DNA of 64,000 nucleotides from Tunturiibacter empetritectus (lineage in GTDB: Bacteria; Acidobacteriota; Terriglobia; Terriglobales; Acidobacteriaceae), in assembly GCF_014201375.1 (NCBI RefSeq), contig NZ_JACHDZ010000002.1, positions 124,001-188,000 on the forward strand, in the 5' to 3' direction. Positions 9,850-17,906 of the stretch are shown here, one piece after another (within the stretch, counting starts at the first letter, position 1; the number at the start of each line of letters is the position of its first letter). The notes under the pieces were generated by a model. That model worked only from the letters and a program-made list of their open reading frames with translations, made no database searches and was not told where the DNA came from. Both the position numbers and the translations under genes were made by a program.

Positions 9850-10380
9850 ACCGCAGATCTTTGCCTTCCCCGGCGACCCCCGCGAGTGGGAGCGCACCAA
9901 ATACGAGACCGGCCAACTAACCCCACTGGCCGCAACTCCTTGGCCTCGACCCCTGGTAGACGCGCATCAACGTCCTAAAATAGCCGTTCCAGCAGTTGCT
10001 GTTGCCTAGACCCACACAAATCATCGGGTGCCCCATCCATCGCAGCTTCATCGCGATGGGTGGAAGGAACGCCTCTTCCTAGCCAGTTCTTGTGGTTGCG
10101 GTTGCGGTTGCGGTTGCCGTTGCCGTTGTTGTTGTTGTTGTTGTTGTTGCTGTTGCCGTTGCATCTGCGGTGGTCGTTGTCGTGAAGTTGTTACGCCGTC
10201 ATCCTGAGCGCAGCGAAGGATCCCGAAGAACCCTGACCGCCCCGACCGCTCGTCCCTTTCAACCCACCCTCTTCGCGCGTTGCCGTTGTCTGTTCTTTAG
10301 TCTCTATGCTGTCATCCTGATCTGCTTTGCAGCTGCCTTCTCACTCGAACCCTTGCTTCCCCGGACCTGAACGATTCAAC
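9850..10380. repeat. Intergenic repeat-rich region with GTTGCG/GTT microsatellite
   Basis: No gene is supported. 10021-10066 is a hairpin repeat of the CCCATCCATCGC...GCGATGGGTGG family also seen at 6484-6515. 10091-10163 is a simple repeat of GTTGCG, GTTGCC and GTT units. 10198-10233 carries the GTCATCCTGAGCGCAGCGAA dispersed repeat, ending in GATCCCGAAGAACCC. 10279-10340 resembles the TTGCCGTTGTCTGTTC...GTCATCCTGATCTGC tails near 6550 and 19285. Right after the barrel gene stop, 9852-9960 could be read as a short fragment of some coding sequence in another frame, but I cannot assign it. Confidence 0.65.
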
Positions 10381-11142
10381 CTACTCCGCACCCAGCCCAG
10401 CCCGCAAACTAACCAAATTCTGCGGATGCACCCGAATCACCCCACCACGCGGACTATCAATATCCGCAATCAAAAAGAACGCCACCGCCACCACCACCGG
10501 AAGCACCATGAACAGCCTCGGCTCCATCTGCCGAGCCCCATACCCCAGCAGCCCATTACAAAAAATCGCAATCGCAAACATCAGGCACCACGCCGCCACC
10601 GGAATCCGATTCCACCACGCAGCCTGCGTATACCCCTGCGAGTTCAGTACATCATTCATCCCACCCACCGCCAGCGCAATCACCGGCGAAGGCTGCGCCA
10701 TCGCAGGCTTCCGAGCCGCCGCCCAAAGCTCCCCCTGCAACCGCGCCGTATCCAGATCGATCTGCCGAAGATCCCCCTGGTCCCGCGTCTTGTAAAACCG
10801 AATCCGCAGGTCCGTATACTGCCTCAGCAGCGCCCGCACCTCGGCACCCTCCGCCGCCGGTAGCAGATCCGCCCTCACATACTCAGTCCCAATCGCATTC
10901 GCCTCGGCCTCTTCATACGTCTTGCGCTGGTCGTAGCGCCCCGTCGCCATGGAAAAGCTGAACCCGATAATCAGCCCCAGCAACGTCAGAGTCGCGGCCA
11001 GCACCACGCCAAAGTCGGTCCGCAGCTCATCGGTCAAATCACGCCGCCGCTGGCTGATCCATCCACCCATCCACGCCGCGAACCACAAAAGAACAAATGC
11101 AGTTACAAATACCAGCAAAGGATAGTCCAAAGGATTCCTCAC
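10381..11142 (-). CDS. DUF4239 (bestrophin-like) membrane protein
   Basis: 253-residue integral membrane protein with two N-terminal helices (LLVFVTAFVLLWFAAWMGG and LAATLTLLGLIIGFSFSMA) and two C-terminal helices around residues 185-225. The family signature GFSFSMATGRYDQRK followed by EANAIGTEYVRADLLP matches DUF4239 proteins, which are distantly related to bestrophin-type anion channels. Function is not established. Start is GTG. It is downstream of a holin-like gene on the same strand with a 26-bp gap. Confidence 0.82.
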   Translation of the reverse strand: MRNPLDYPLLVFVTAFVLLWFAAWMGGWISQRRRDLTDELRTDFGVVLAATLTLLGLIIGFSFSMATGRYDQRKTYEEAEANAIGTEYVRADLLPAAEGAEVRALLRQYTDLRIRFYKTRDQGDLRQIDLDTARLQGELWAAARKPAMAQPSPVIALAVGGMNDVLNSQGYTQAAWWNRIPVAAWCLMFAIAIFCNGLLGYGARQMEPRLFMVLPVVVAVAFFLIADIDSPRGGVIRVHPQNLVSLRAGLGAE

Positions 11143-11168
11143 GCTCTACTCTCCAGAATCGTCCCTCC

Positions 11169-11525
11169 CTACGAACGTCTCTTCATAGCCGCACCGAAGA
11201 AACCAAACAGCAGATGCAGCACTGCCAGCGCCAGCGCCCCGAGAAACGCCGCCTTGAACGTCGTCACCGCAAACCCCGGCACAAACTTGCTCGAGAACCA
11301 CAGAATCACCGCATTGATCACCAGAAAAAAGATTCCAAACGAGAGAATCCCCAGCGGCAGCGTAATGATCTTCAGCAGCAATCCCAGCGTTGCGTTGAAC
11401 AACCCAATCACCACCACCGCAATCAGCGCCGACACAAAGTTATTTACGTCGAAACCCTGGACAAAGTGCGCCACCACCAGCAGCGCCACGGCATTCAAAA
11501 CCCAATGTAGAAGCAAGCGAAGCAT
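11169..11525 (-). CDS. Phage-holin-superfamily-IV-like membrane protein
   Basis: 118 residues with four closely spaced hydrophobic segments and almost no loops (LLLHWVLNAVALLVVAHFV, ALIAVVVIGLFNATLGLLL, GILSFGIFFLVINAVILWF, AAFLGALALAVLHLLFGFF), ending in a short basic tail. This is the layout of the 'mycobacterial 4-TMS phage holin' family, which is widespread in bacterial chromosomes without phage genes. No lysin or phage gene is near, so a lysis role is not supported. GAGG lies 7 bases before the ATG. Confidence 0.8.
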   Translation of the reverse strand: MLRLLLHWVLNAVALLVVAHFVQGFDVNNFVSALIAVVVIGLFNATLGLLLKIITLPLGILSFGIFFLVINAVILWFSSKFVPGFAVTTFKAAFLGALALAVLHLLFGFFGAAMKRRS

Positions 11526-11688
11526 CGTCTATCCTCGTCCAAAAAAGATGTTCAAAAAATGTCCAGCGAAAGGTGCAGCGTAAAGTTGATACCGGAGTAG
11601 CGACCAGCATATCCGACGCCACCCGCCCACGCCACAAATTACTCTATCGAAAGCCGAAACTAACCCCGGCTGTCGCGCGCGAGCAGAC

Positions 11689-12612
11689 TCACCGCCCCAC
11701 CGGCGTCACTCCAATCGTCTTCATCCACACATCCACTAAATCCGGCCACCCCGTCACCGGCAGCATCGTCTGCCGCAGTCCATATCCATGCCCGCCCTCG
11801 GCATACACATGCAGCTCCGCCGGAACACCCACGCCCTTCAGCGCCAGAAAGTACTCCACCGCATTCTCCACGTGTACCGGATCATCCTCCGCCTGCACCA
11901 GAAACGTAGGCGGCGTGTCCTTCGTCACCGGAATATCCGCGCTGAACTTCATCCCATTCTCCGCATCCGCCAGATACCCCGGATATACCACCACCGCAAA
12001 GTCCGGCCTGCAACTCAACTCATCAGCCGCATCCACCTTTGCGTAGAGCCGCTTCTCATAGTGCGTACTCACCGCCGCCGCCAGATGCCCACCCGCCGAA
12101 AACCCCAGCACCCCAATCTTCTTCGCATCCACCTTCCACTCTGCCGCATGCTCCCGCACCAACCCCACCGCCCTCTGCGCATCCGCGAGCGCCTCGTCCG
12201 ACTTCGGATAAGGCCCCGTCCCCGGCACCCGATACTTCAGCAGAAAGCACGCCACTCCCCGCGCCGTCAGCCAATCGCAGACCTCGGTCCCCTCGAGATC
12301 CATCGCCAGAATCTTGTACGCGCCCCCCGGAAGCACCACCACCCCAGCCCCATTGCCCGCCCCCTTCGCCGCATACACCGTCAGCGTAGGCACCGAAACA
12401 TTCCCCACCCGCGCCACCCATCTCCCCGCAATCATCGGACTAGCCGCCGTCGAAGTCTCCGCCTCCGGCCCCGTCGTCGTATTAGGCCCAGGCGCCCCCT
12501 GCGGCCAAAGCGTCACCACCGCATGCTCCGGCCCTGCAGGCCAACTCGTAGACTGCGCCAGCGCCACGCCACAGAAAACCACCATCCCCAAACCCAAAAG
12601 AACTCGCCGCAT
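11689..12612 (-). CDS. Secreted alpha/beta-hydrolase (acetyl-xylan-esterase/BD-FAE-like)
   Basis: 307-residue esterase with a signal peptide (residues 1-20, ending ALAQ). Catalytic signature GFSAGGH places the nucleophile at about Ser172; the oxyanion segment LPGGAY is at about 95, an Asp is in AEDDPVH near 245 and the His in EGGHGYGL near 278. This fits carbohydrate-acetyl esterases of the BD-FAE/Axe family that de-acetylate plant polysaccharide. The start is the ATG at 12612, preceded by GGGGAGG; upstream in-frame codons have no ribosome-binding site and would bury the signal peptide. It follows the SnoaL-like gene by 71 bp and may share its transcript. Confidence 0.85.
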   Translation of the reverse strand: MRRVLLGLGMVVFCGVALAQSTSWPAGPEHAVVTLWPQGAPGPNTTTGPEAETSTAASPMIAGRWVARVGNVSVPTLTVYAAKGAGNGAGVVVLPGGAYKILAMDLEGTEVCDWLTARGVACFLLKYRVPGTGPYPKSDEALADAQRAVGLVREHAAEWKVDAKKIGVLGFSAGGHLAAAVSTHYEKRLYAKVDAADELSCRPDFAVVVYPGYLADAENGMKFSADIPVTKDTPPTFLVQAEDDPVHVENAVEYFLALKGVGVPAELHVYAEGGHGYGLRQTMLPVTGWPDLVDVWMKTIGVTPVGR

Positions 12613-12683
12613 CACAAATCCTCCCCGAACCACGCAGCCATCATCGCCACAAACCCCACCCGCCTCCGCCACAACTTCCGCAC

Positions 12684-13184
12684 TCACTTCGCCCCGTGAT
12701 GGTCGTAGCTGATCACCCTCGAAACTTTCCACGCTCCATCCTTGTACTGCCACAGGGTAATAAACTTCGCCTCACCCACCACCCCATGATCCTGCGTCCC
12801 AGGATGGTGAAAGCGATGCACCCCGATCTCCACCGCTCCATACCCATGCAGCGGATACACCTCCAGCGTCCCCGGCACCAGCTCCCGCGTCACCTTCCCG
12901 CAGATATTGTTTTTGATCGCATCTAGAAACACCTGCTTCCCCACCGCAAGCCCCGTCTTGTCGTGATAGAACTCCAGATCATCCGTCACTAGCGTGCCCA
13001 GCATGTCCAGGTTGCAGGTGTTGTAAGCGTCGAACAGTTCTTTATCCAGCATCGTAATCGCCCGCGTCAACTCCTCCTGGCTCTTCATGCTGTCCAAAGA
13101 CTGAACCGCCTGCGCATGAGCTAAAACAAACGCGCCCGAAACCAAAAAGAGCGAAAGCAAAGCCGAAAGCCTCTTCATAAACAT
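12684..13184 (-). CDS. Secreted SnoaL-like/DUF4440 (NTF2-fold) protein
   Basis: 166-residue protein: signal peptide (LSALLSLFLVSGAFVLAHAQ), then a cone-shaped NTF2 fold with ELFDAYNTCNLDMLGTLVTDD, DLEFYHDKTG and the terminal strand WKVSRVISYDHH. Such domains are small ligand-binding or hydrolytic folds; no specific reaction can be assigned. Two ATGs (13184 and 13178) share the AGGAGAGG ribosome-binding site, so the start is uncertain by two codons. Confidence 0.8.
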   Translation of the reverse strand: MFMKRLSALLSLFLVSGAFVLAHAQAVQSLDSMKSQEELTRAITMLDKELFDAYNTCNLDMLGTLVTDDLEFYHDKTGLAVGKQVFLDAIKNNICGKVTRELVPGTLEVYPLHGYGAVEIGVHRFHHPGTQDHGVVGEAKFITLWQYKDGAWKVSRVISYDHHGAK

Positions 13185-13303
13185 CCACCTCTCCTGAAAT
13201 CGCAACACCCACCGCAGTACGCAATCAGCACACGGAATGTTCGTCCAAATCCCGCCCCGTCGCCTCTTTCGGTTTAGCGCTATCTTTCTAGCTGCAGCAA
13301 AGG

Positions 13304-13330
13304 AAAAGCCCCGCCAGAAGGCAGGGGCTT
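13304..13330 (-). terminator. Rho-independent terminator
   Basis: On the minus strand the stem GCCCCTGCC-TTCT-GGCGGGGC is followed by TTTTCC. It lies directly after the stop of the PEP-CTERM gene (13349) and separates it from the SnoaL-like gene. Confidence 0.85.
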
Positions 13331-13348
13331 CACCAGAAGGCAATCGTT

Positions 13349-13879
13349 CTATGCGCGAAAGAACCTGCGCCGTGCTGCTCCAGCCATCCCAAGCAAGCCC
13401 GTTCCGAAAAGAACCAGCGTAGAAGGCTCCGGAGTCGGAGAAGGCGAGCTTAGATCGGTGATATCAAGGATGCCTGGGCCACCTGGGACAATCACGAGAT
13501 TACCCACCACAACCCTGGTTTCAGTTAAGCTGAATTCCCCAAGAAGGAAGGTCGGATGTGCGTCGGTCCCCGTAAAGAGGGTTGGGCCCTGAAATGGAAG
13601 GTTGAGGTGACCTGGAGCGGAAATCTCAAGGAAGCCGGTATTACCGAATGAGACACCACCCGCGCCGGTCGAGCCGTCCGCTGTTACGCTTGTACCAAGT
13701 TGGAAAAAATTGGTGGTAGAGAAGATGGCAGTTGGTGACGAAGGCAACTGAAAGCTGAAAGAGTCGGCACTGCTGCCGGCTGACGGCGTAAATGTAAACT
13801 GGTACGTGTCGGCGTGGGAGACCATGGCGGGTCCAACCATGAGAGCGAGAAATGCGATCGAGCGAACAGCAAAACGCAT
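13349..13879 (-). CDS. PEP-CTERM sorting-signal protein
   Basis: 176-residue exported protein. Signal peptide at 1-23 (ends VSHAD), Ser/Gly/Phe-rich beta domain, then a C-terminal tripartite sorting tag: PEPSTLVLFGTGLLGMAG plus a basic RRRFFRA end. PEP-CTERM proteins are processed by an exosortase and are linked to exopolysaccharide; the exosortase is not in this window. GGAGG lies 7 bases before the ATG. It is the first gene of the minus-strand block, isolated by its own terminator. Confidence 0.88.
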   Translation of the reverse strand: MRFAVRSIAFLALMVGPAMVSHADTYQFTFTPSAGSSADSFSFQLPSSPTAIFSTTNFFQLGTSVTADGSTGAGGVSFGNTGFLEISAPGHLNLPFQGPTLFTGTDAHPTFLLGEFSLTETRVVVGNLVIVPGGPGILDITDLSSPSPTPEPSTLVLFGTGLLGMAGAARRRFFRA

Positions 13880-14148
13880 CGTAACCTCCAGGGGTCACAA
13901 AATAGATTTTCCTGCATCCTGATCAGGGGCCGCGCTAACAATATCTGCACGACACGGGCCAATTGAGATTAAGCACAAACCCAACGATTCGCTCTCTTTC
14001 TAACCCATCGCAGATTTGACCATGCACCACGTTGCGCACAAGCTAGCACCGTGCGGTAATCATCCTTTCGCTTCGACCCGCGCTCGCTTGTCCCCGGGGA
14101 AACCCCCAGTCATCTGTTTGCCACCATTTAGACTGGAAACCGTCCATC

Positions 14149-16644
14149 ATGAATATCCTCACCACCTGGCTCCGCCACTATCTCCCTGCACTCCCCATTG
14201 ATGATCGGCAGTTAGCCGACGACCTGACCCTCCGCGGCATCGCAGTCGAAGGCGTCCACCCCCTCGGTCCCAACAACGGTCACCTCTTCGAGATGGACAT
14301 CACCACCAACCGCGTCGACGCCATGAACCACTACGGCATCGCCCGCGAGGCCGCCACCATCTACAACCTGCCGCTGGCCGACCTCAACCCCAAACTCCCC
14401 ATCGGCACACTCGTCGACGCACCCTTCTCCGTCCGTATCGCCCCCGAAGCCAAAGGCCTCTGCGGCCGTTTCACCGCCCAGGTCATCCGCAACGTCACCA
14501 TCGCCCCCAGCTCGGCCCACGTCGCCGCCTACTTCACCCTCCTCGGTCAGAAACAGATCTCGAACGCCGTCGACGCCTCCAACTTCGTCCTCCTCGGCAT
14601 GGGCCATCCCACCCACGCCTTCGACCTCGACCAGATCGAAGGAGGCATCGTCGTCCGCCTCGCACACAAAGGCGAAAAGTTAAAACTCCTCGACGGCACC
14701 GACCGCACCCTTGAAGCCGACGACCTCGTAGTAGCCGACGAAAAGAAGGCCCTCGCGCTGGCCGGAGTCATGGGCGGCTGGGACTCCATGATCACCCCCG
14801 AGACAAAAAACATCCTCGTCGAAGCCGCATGGTTCGATCCCGCCACTGTCCGCCGCAGCTCACGCCGCCACGGCCTCCACACCGACGCCTCCCACCGCTT
14901 CGAGCGCGGAGCAGACTTCAACGCCGCACCCATCGCCAACGCCCTCGTCACGCAAATCATCCTCGAGCACGGAGGCAAACCCGAAGGCGAACTCATCGAC
15001 CTCCTCGACCCCGAGGTAGCCGCCCGCACCGCAAATCGTCCACCCATCGACCTCTCCGTCAAACAAGTCCAGCGCCACCTCGGCACCACCATCGACCCCC
15101 AGGGCATCACCTCCGAGATCGTCGCCCAGTACCTCACCTCGCTAGGCTGCGAGCTCCTCCTCCACGGTCTGCGTGACGATCAAGCCGTCTACTCCACCAA
15201 ACTCCCAAGCTGGCGTCTCGACCTCGAGCGCGAGATCGACCTCATCGAAGAAGTCGCCCGCGTCTACGGCTACAACCGCTTCGCCAACACCCTCCCCGCA
15301 CCCGGCGTAGTCCTCACCCAACCCAACCAAGCCAAAGAGACCGCCGTCCGCACCCGCCTCCTCGCCCTCGGCTTCAGCGAATCCATCTCCAGCACCTTCG
15401 CCTCTCAACAAGACTCCGACCTCTTCTACGCAACCGCGCGAGCACAAAATCCGGGTGCTAAAGAACCGGATGCCAATGAACCGGGTGCTCCATCCTTTGC
15501 AATCTCATCGCAAAGGGTGGGTTCTTCGCAAATCGGACAAAGTGCCTCAAATCCGAGTGCCCCATACGTGACAGCCTCACCGTCACGTGTGGGCCATCGC
15601 GACAGCGATCCGTCTTCTATTGGAGCGGCAATCGTCCCCATGGAGAACCCCCTCTCCGAAGAGGCCTCCCTCCTCCGCCCCTCACTCATCCCCGGCATGG
15701 TCACCATGCTCGCCCACAACCTCAACCGCGACGTCCGCGAGGTCCGCCTCTTCGAGCAGGGCCAAATCTTCACCGCCACCATCCGCGCCGACGCCAACTA
15801 CATCTCCGACGTCCACGAGTCCCCCCAGCTCTCCTTCGGCCTCACCACCGCCGCGTCTCAACCCACGGCCCCACTCCAAATCGCCGCCGACGCTCCCTTC
15901 TTCGAACTCAAGGGCGCCATCGAATCCCTCCTCTCCCTCTTCGACCTGAACGCGGACAGTCAAAAAAATCCAGACAGTGGAAAGAATCCGTCATTTCGAT
16001 CAGAGGCGGCAAGGGGCGCCTTTCCTCCCGACGTTCTAGCGTCGTCAAAAGAATCGTCATCTCGACCGGAGGCGGCGTTTTTGCCGCCGGAGCGGAGAGA
16101 CCCCCGTATCTCGTCCGTACAGCCGCTTACCTTCTCGGCGGTCGCTCCAGCGTGGCTCCAGCCAGGCCGTAGCGCGACAGCACTGTTGAACAACCACCCC
16201 ATCGCCCACTTCGGCGAGCTAGTCCACACGCAAAAAGAATCCCGCAAACTCCGCCAGCCCCTCTACCTCGCGCAGCTTGACCTCGCCGCCCTCTACGCGC
16301 TCCCCCTCAAAAAAATCACCGCCCACGATCTCTCCCGCTACCAGGCCGTCGAGCGCGATTTCTCCTTCGTCTTTCCCGACGCCACCCAATGGCAAACCGT
16401 CTCCGACGCCATCCACGCGCTGTCGATCTCCGAGCTGCAAAGCCTCAAACCAATAGAAGTCTGGCGCGACGCGAAGAAGTACCCCGGCGTCTACTCGCTC
16501 CTCCTCCGCACGGTCTTCCAGTCCAACGAACGCACCCTCCGCGAAGACGAGCTCACCGACTGGTGGACCCGCATCATAGCCGCCCTCACCGCGCTCGGAG
16601 GCACCATCCGCGACGGCGCAGAGAGCCCCGCCAAAACAAGCTGA
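14149..16644 (+). CDS. pheT: Phenylalanine--tRNA ligase beta subunit with repeat-derived insertions
   Basis: Partner of PheS, 831 residues. The N-terminal MNILTTWLRHYLPALP start, B3/B4 editing domain (EMDITTNRVDAMNHYGIARE), B5 (DLSVKQVQRHLG), the class-II-like core (DLEREIDLIEEVARVYGYN, AIVPMENPLSEEASLLRPSL) and the C-terminal anticodon-binding domain are all present. Two low-complexity inserts, about residues 432-484 and 604-655, coincide with copies of genomic dispersed repeats (15443-15600 and 15986-16113) and keep the frame. Without them it would be ~725 residues. The short 125-residue N-terminal tRNA-binding (EMAP-like) domain of long PheT forms is absent. It is far from pheS and has its own upstream region. 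Confidence 0.95.
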   Translation: MNILTTWLRHYLPALPIDDRQLADDLTLRGIAVEGVHPLGPNNGHLFEMDITTNRVDAMNHYGIAREAATIYNLPLADLNPKLPIGTLVDAPFSVRIAPEAKGLCGRFTAQVIRNVTIAPSSAHVAAYFTLLGQKQISNAVDASNFVLLGMGHPTHAFDLDQIEGGIVVRLAHKGEKLKLLDGTDRTLEADDLVVADEKKALALAGVMGGWDSMITPETKNILVEAAWFDPATVRRSSRRHGLHTDASHRFERGADFNAAPIANALVTQIILEHGGKPEGELIDLLDPEVAARTANRPPIDLSVKQVQRHLGTTIDPQGITSEIVAQYLTSLGCELLLHGLRDDQAVYSTKLPSWRLDLEREIDLIEEVARVYGYNRFANTLPAPGVVLTQPNQAKETAVRTRLLALGFSESISSTFASQQDSDLFYATARAQNPGAKEPDANEPGAPSFAISSQRVGSSQIGQSASNPSAPYVTASPSRVGHRDSDPSSIGAAIVPMENPLSEEASLLRPSLIPGMVTMLAHNLNRDVREVRLFEQGQIFTATIRADANYISDVHESPQLSFGLTTAASQPTAPLQIAADAPFFELKGAIESLLSLFDLNADSQKNPDSGKNPSFRSEAARGAFPPDVLASSKESSSRPEAAFLPPERRDPRISSVQPLTFSAVAPAWLQPGRSATALLNNHPIAHFGELVHTQKESRKLRQPLYLAQLDLAALYALPLKKITAHDLSRYQAVERDFSFVFPDATQWQTVSDAIHALSISELQSLKPIEVWRDAKKYPGVYSLLLRTVFQSNERTLREDELTDWWTRIIAALTALGGTIRDGAESPAKTS
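15443..15600. repeat. Dispersed hairpin repeats inside pheT (insert 1)
   Basis: Contains CCGGGTGC-type words three times and two hairpins: CATCCTTTGC...GCAAAGGGTG (15491-15520) and CCCATACGTGAC...GTCACGTGTGGG (15561-15593). They belong to the same 'GGGTGCCCCATCC-stem-GGGTGGG' class as the intergenic repeats at 6484-6515 and 10021-10066. Translated in frame as a Pro/Ser/Ala-rich segment of about 52 residues. Confidence 0.8.
15986..16113. repeat. Dispersed repeat C inside pheT (insert 2)
   Basis: Carries GTCATTTCGATCAGAGGCGG and then GTCATCTCGACCGGAGGCGG with a GGCGGCGTTTTTGCCGCC hairpin and GGAGAGACCCCCGTAT. This is the same unit as the intergenic copy at 22639-22702 (GTCATCTCGACC...GGAGAGACCCCCGCAT). 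It is tandemly present here and read through as ~52 residues of coding sequence. Confidence 0.8.
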
Positions 16645-16648
16645 TCAA

Positions 16649-16829
16649 CTGTCCTGCCGGACGGGCCCACTACGCGTGGAGCGGGAGTTCGCACGCCTTT
16701 TTAGAGCTTCGCGTGGTCCTCCGATGGTCGGAATCATCTTTCCTTGCGACCAACGGGAGCGCCAACCGAAGGGGTATACAAGTCACGAAGTGACCGCCGC
16801 CCGCGCAGGGCGCCCGTCCGGCAGGACAG
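16649..16829. repeat. Dispersed repeat A, full element with 18-bp terminal inverted repeats
   Basis: 181-bp element bounded by perfect inverted repeats CTGTCCTGCCGGACGGGC (16649-16666) and GCCCGTCCGGCAGGACAG (16812-16829). The interior holds GACCAACGGGAGCGCCAACC and GTATACAAGTCACGAAGTGA, shared with 23430-23583 and (in part) 8224-8278. No reading frame is convincing. The shape is that of a non-autonomous, MITE-like or REP-like element; no flanking target duplication was obvious. Confidence 0.8.
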
Positions 16830-17100
16830 TCTCTGCACCCAAAAAATAAATCCCAAAACCCTGTCACTTTTTTCGCCCCCGAAAACATGACGGCAAAGAA
16901 CCACACTCAGCCACACAAATCACCACAACCGCACCACAAATTCACCACATCAAAACCACCCAAAATCTCAAAAACCCCCTGAAAAACCGCCACTCCACCA
17001 CAAACAGAAAATAATCCGCAAAAAACCCGCACCCAAATAGATTCCACCCCGTTTTTCCCCAGCAAATATCCTCGTCTCCGCCGTCTATACTGAAATCAAT
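16830..17100. other. AC-rich intergenic stretch upstream of zapB-like gene
   Basis: From about 16900 to 17040 the plus strand is almost devoid of G runs and built from CCACA, CACCACA and AAAACC words (ACCACAAATTCACCACATCA and similar). No gene, hairpin or T-tract is seen. A possible promoter ends in TATACT (17087-17092) just before the ATG at 17101, which would give a very short 5' leader. Confidence 0.5.
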
Positions 17101-17358
17101 ATGAGCACCTCCACAATCAGCGTCGATGAATTTCAGGCCCTCGAACAAAAAGTCCTCCGCGCCGTAGAAGTCGTCAAGCGCGAACGCGAAGCCCGCGCCA
17201 CCGCCGAAGCCGAAGTAGCCACCCTCCGCGCTCAGTTAGCCGAGCAGCAAACCCTCTCCACCATGGTCGAATCCGAGCTCACCACCCTCACCAAAGAGCG
17301 TGAAGCCGTCCGCCAGCGCGTCGAAAAGATGCTCCAGCAGATGGACGAACTCCTCTAA
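17101..17358 (+). CDS. Small coiled-coil protein (ZapB-like)
   Basis: 85 residues, almost entirely one heptad-repeat helix rich in Glu, Arg, Ala and Leu (LEQKVLRAVEVVKREREARA, then LRAQLAEQQTLSTMVESEL), ending QQMDELL. Length and composition match ZapB-type division proteins, and it lies 19 bp ahead of zapA on the same strand, supporting a role in Z-ring organisation. Sequence identity to E. coli ZapB cannot be judged by eye, so no symbol is given. Confidence 0.7.
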   Translation: MSTSTISVDEFQALEQKVLRAVEVVKREREARATAEAEVATLRAQLAEQQTLSTMVESELTTLTKEREAVRQRVEKMLQQMDELL

Positions 17359-17377
17359 CCCACCGCCAGGAGACCCG

Positions 17378-17764
17378 ATGAACCAGACTCTCGAAGCTCA
17401 GACTCGCGAAGCCCCCCAGGCCACGCAATCACCCGCAGCCGAGCCCACGCAGAGCCAGTCCATCGCCGTCGAAATCTATGACCAGATCTATCACCTCCGC
17501 GGCACCGACCCCGTCTACATCGAGCGTCTCGCCGCCATGGTCGACGCCAAGATGCGTGCCGTCTCCGCCCACGGCAACACCGTCGACTCACTCCGCGTAG
17601 CCGTCCTCGCCGCCCTCAACATCGCCGACGAGCTCTGCTGCGCCCGCGACCGCAGCGACAACCTAGCCGGTAGCCTCCAATCCTCACAGCAGTCCGTCCG
17701 CTCCCGTGCCGGCAACCTATCCCACCTCCTCGACGAACTCCTAGAAGACCGCAAAGTCGGCTAG
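17378..17764 (+). CDS. zapA: Cell division protein ZapA
   Basis: 128 residues. After a ~28-residue variable N-terminal tail comes the ZapA core: VEIYDQIYHLRGTDPVYIER, LAAMVDAKMR, then a helical dimerisation half (DSLRVAVLAALNIADELC). ZapA cross-links FtsZ filaments at midcell. GGAG lies 6 bases before the ATG. Downstream at ~19.0 kb is a 6S RNA candidate; zapA-ssrS proximity is a well-known arrangement in other phyla. Confidence 0.88.
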   Translation: MNQTLEAQTREAPQATQSPAAEPTQSQSIAVEIYDQIYHLRGTDPVYIERLAAMVDAKMRAVSAHGNTVDSLRVAVLAALNIADELCCARDRSDNLAGSLQSSQQSVRSRAGNLSHLLDELLEDRKVG

Positions 17765-17906
17765 CCTCCAGGTCGAATCCTTCGCGAGCTCGAAAAGCCA
17801 GCTCTGGTCCGGCCCAGGCAGCACCCCCTCTTGCATTTTTCACTTGAGCGCAAGACCTTGGCCTGTAATGATCGGTGCGCCACCATCATCGTTCCGGAGC
17901 CCTTCG

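Noticed and set aside
8355-9920. Long alternative frame overlapping the barrel gene
   Set aside because: Arg/Pro/His-rich composition typical of an off-frame reading in GC-rich DNA; the other frame gives a signal peptide and barrel strands.
9852-9960. Remnant coding fragment after the barrel gene
   Set aside because: A short in-frame stretch looks protein-like but I could not tie it to any family.
10092-10370. Open frame reading as a long alternating Val/Ala protein
   Set aside because: It is only the translation of the GTTGCG/GTT microsatellite and adjoining dispersed repeats; no start site and no domain.
11169-11525. Holin-like gene as a sign of prophage
   Set aside because: No lysin, integrase or structural phage gene nearby; the family is common in chromosomes without phage.
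14016-14148. Possible T-box or phenylalanine leader upstream of pheT
   Set aside because: No Phe-codon run, no T-box core sequence and no terminator hairpin seen.
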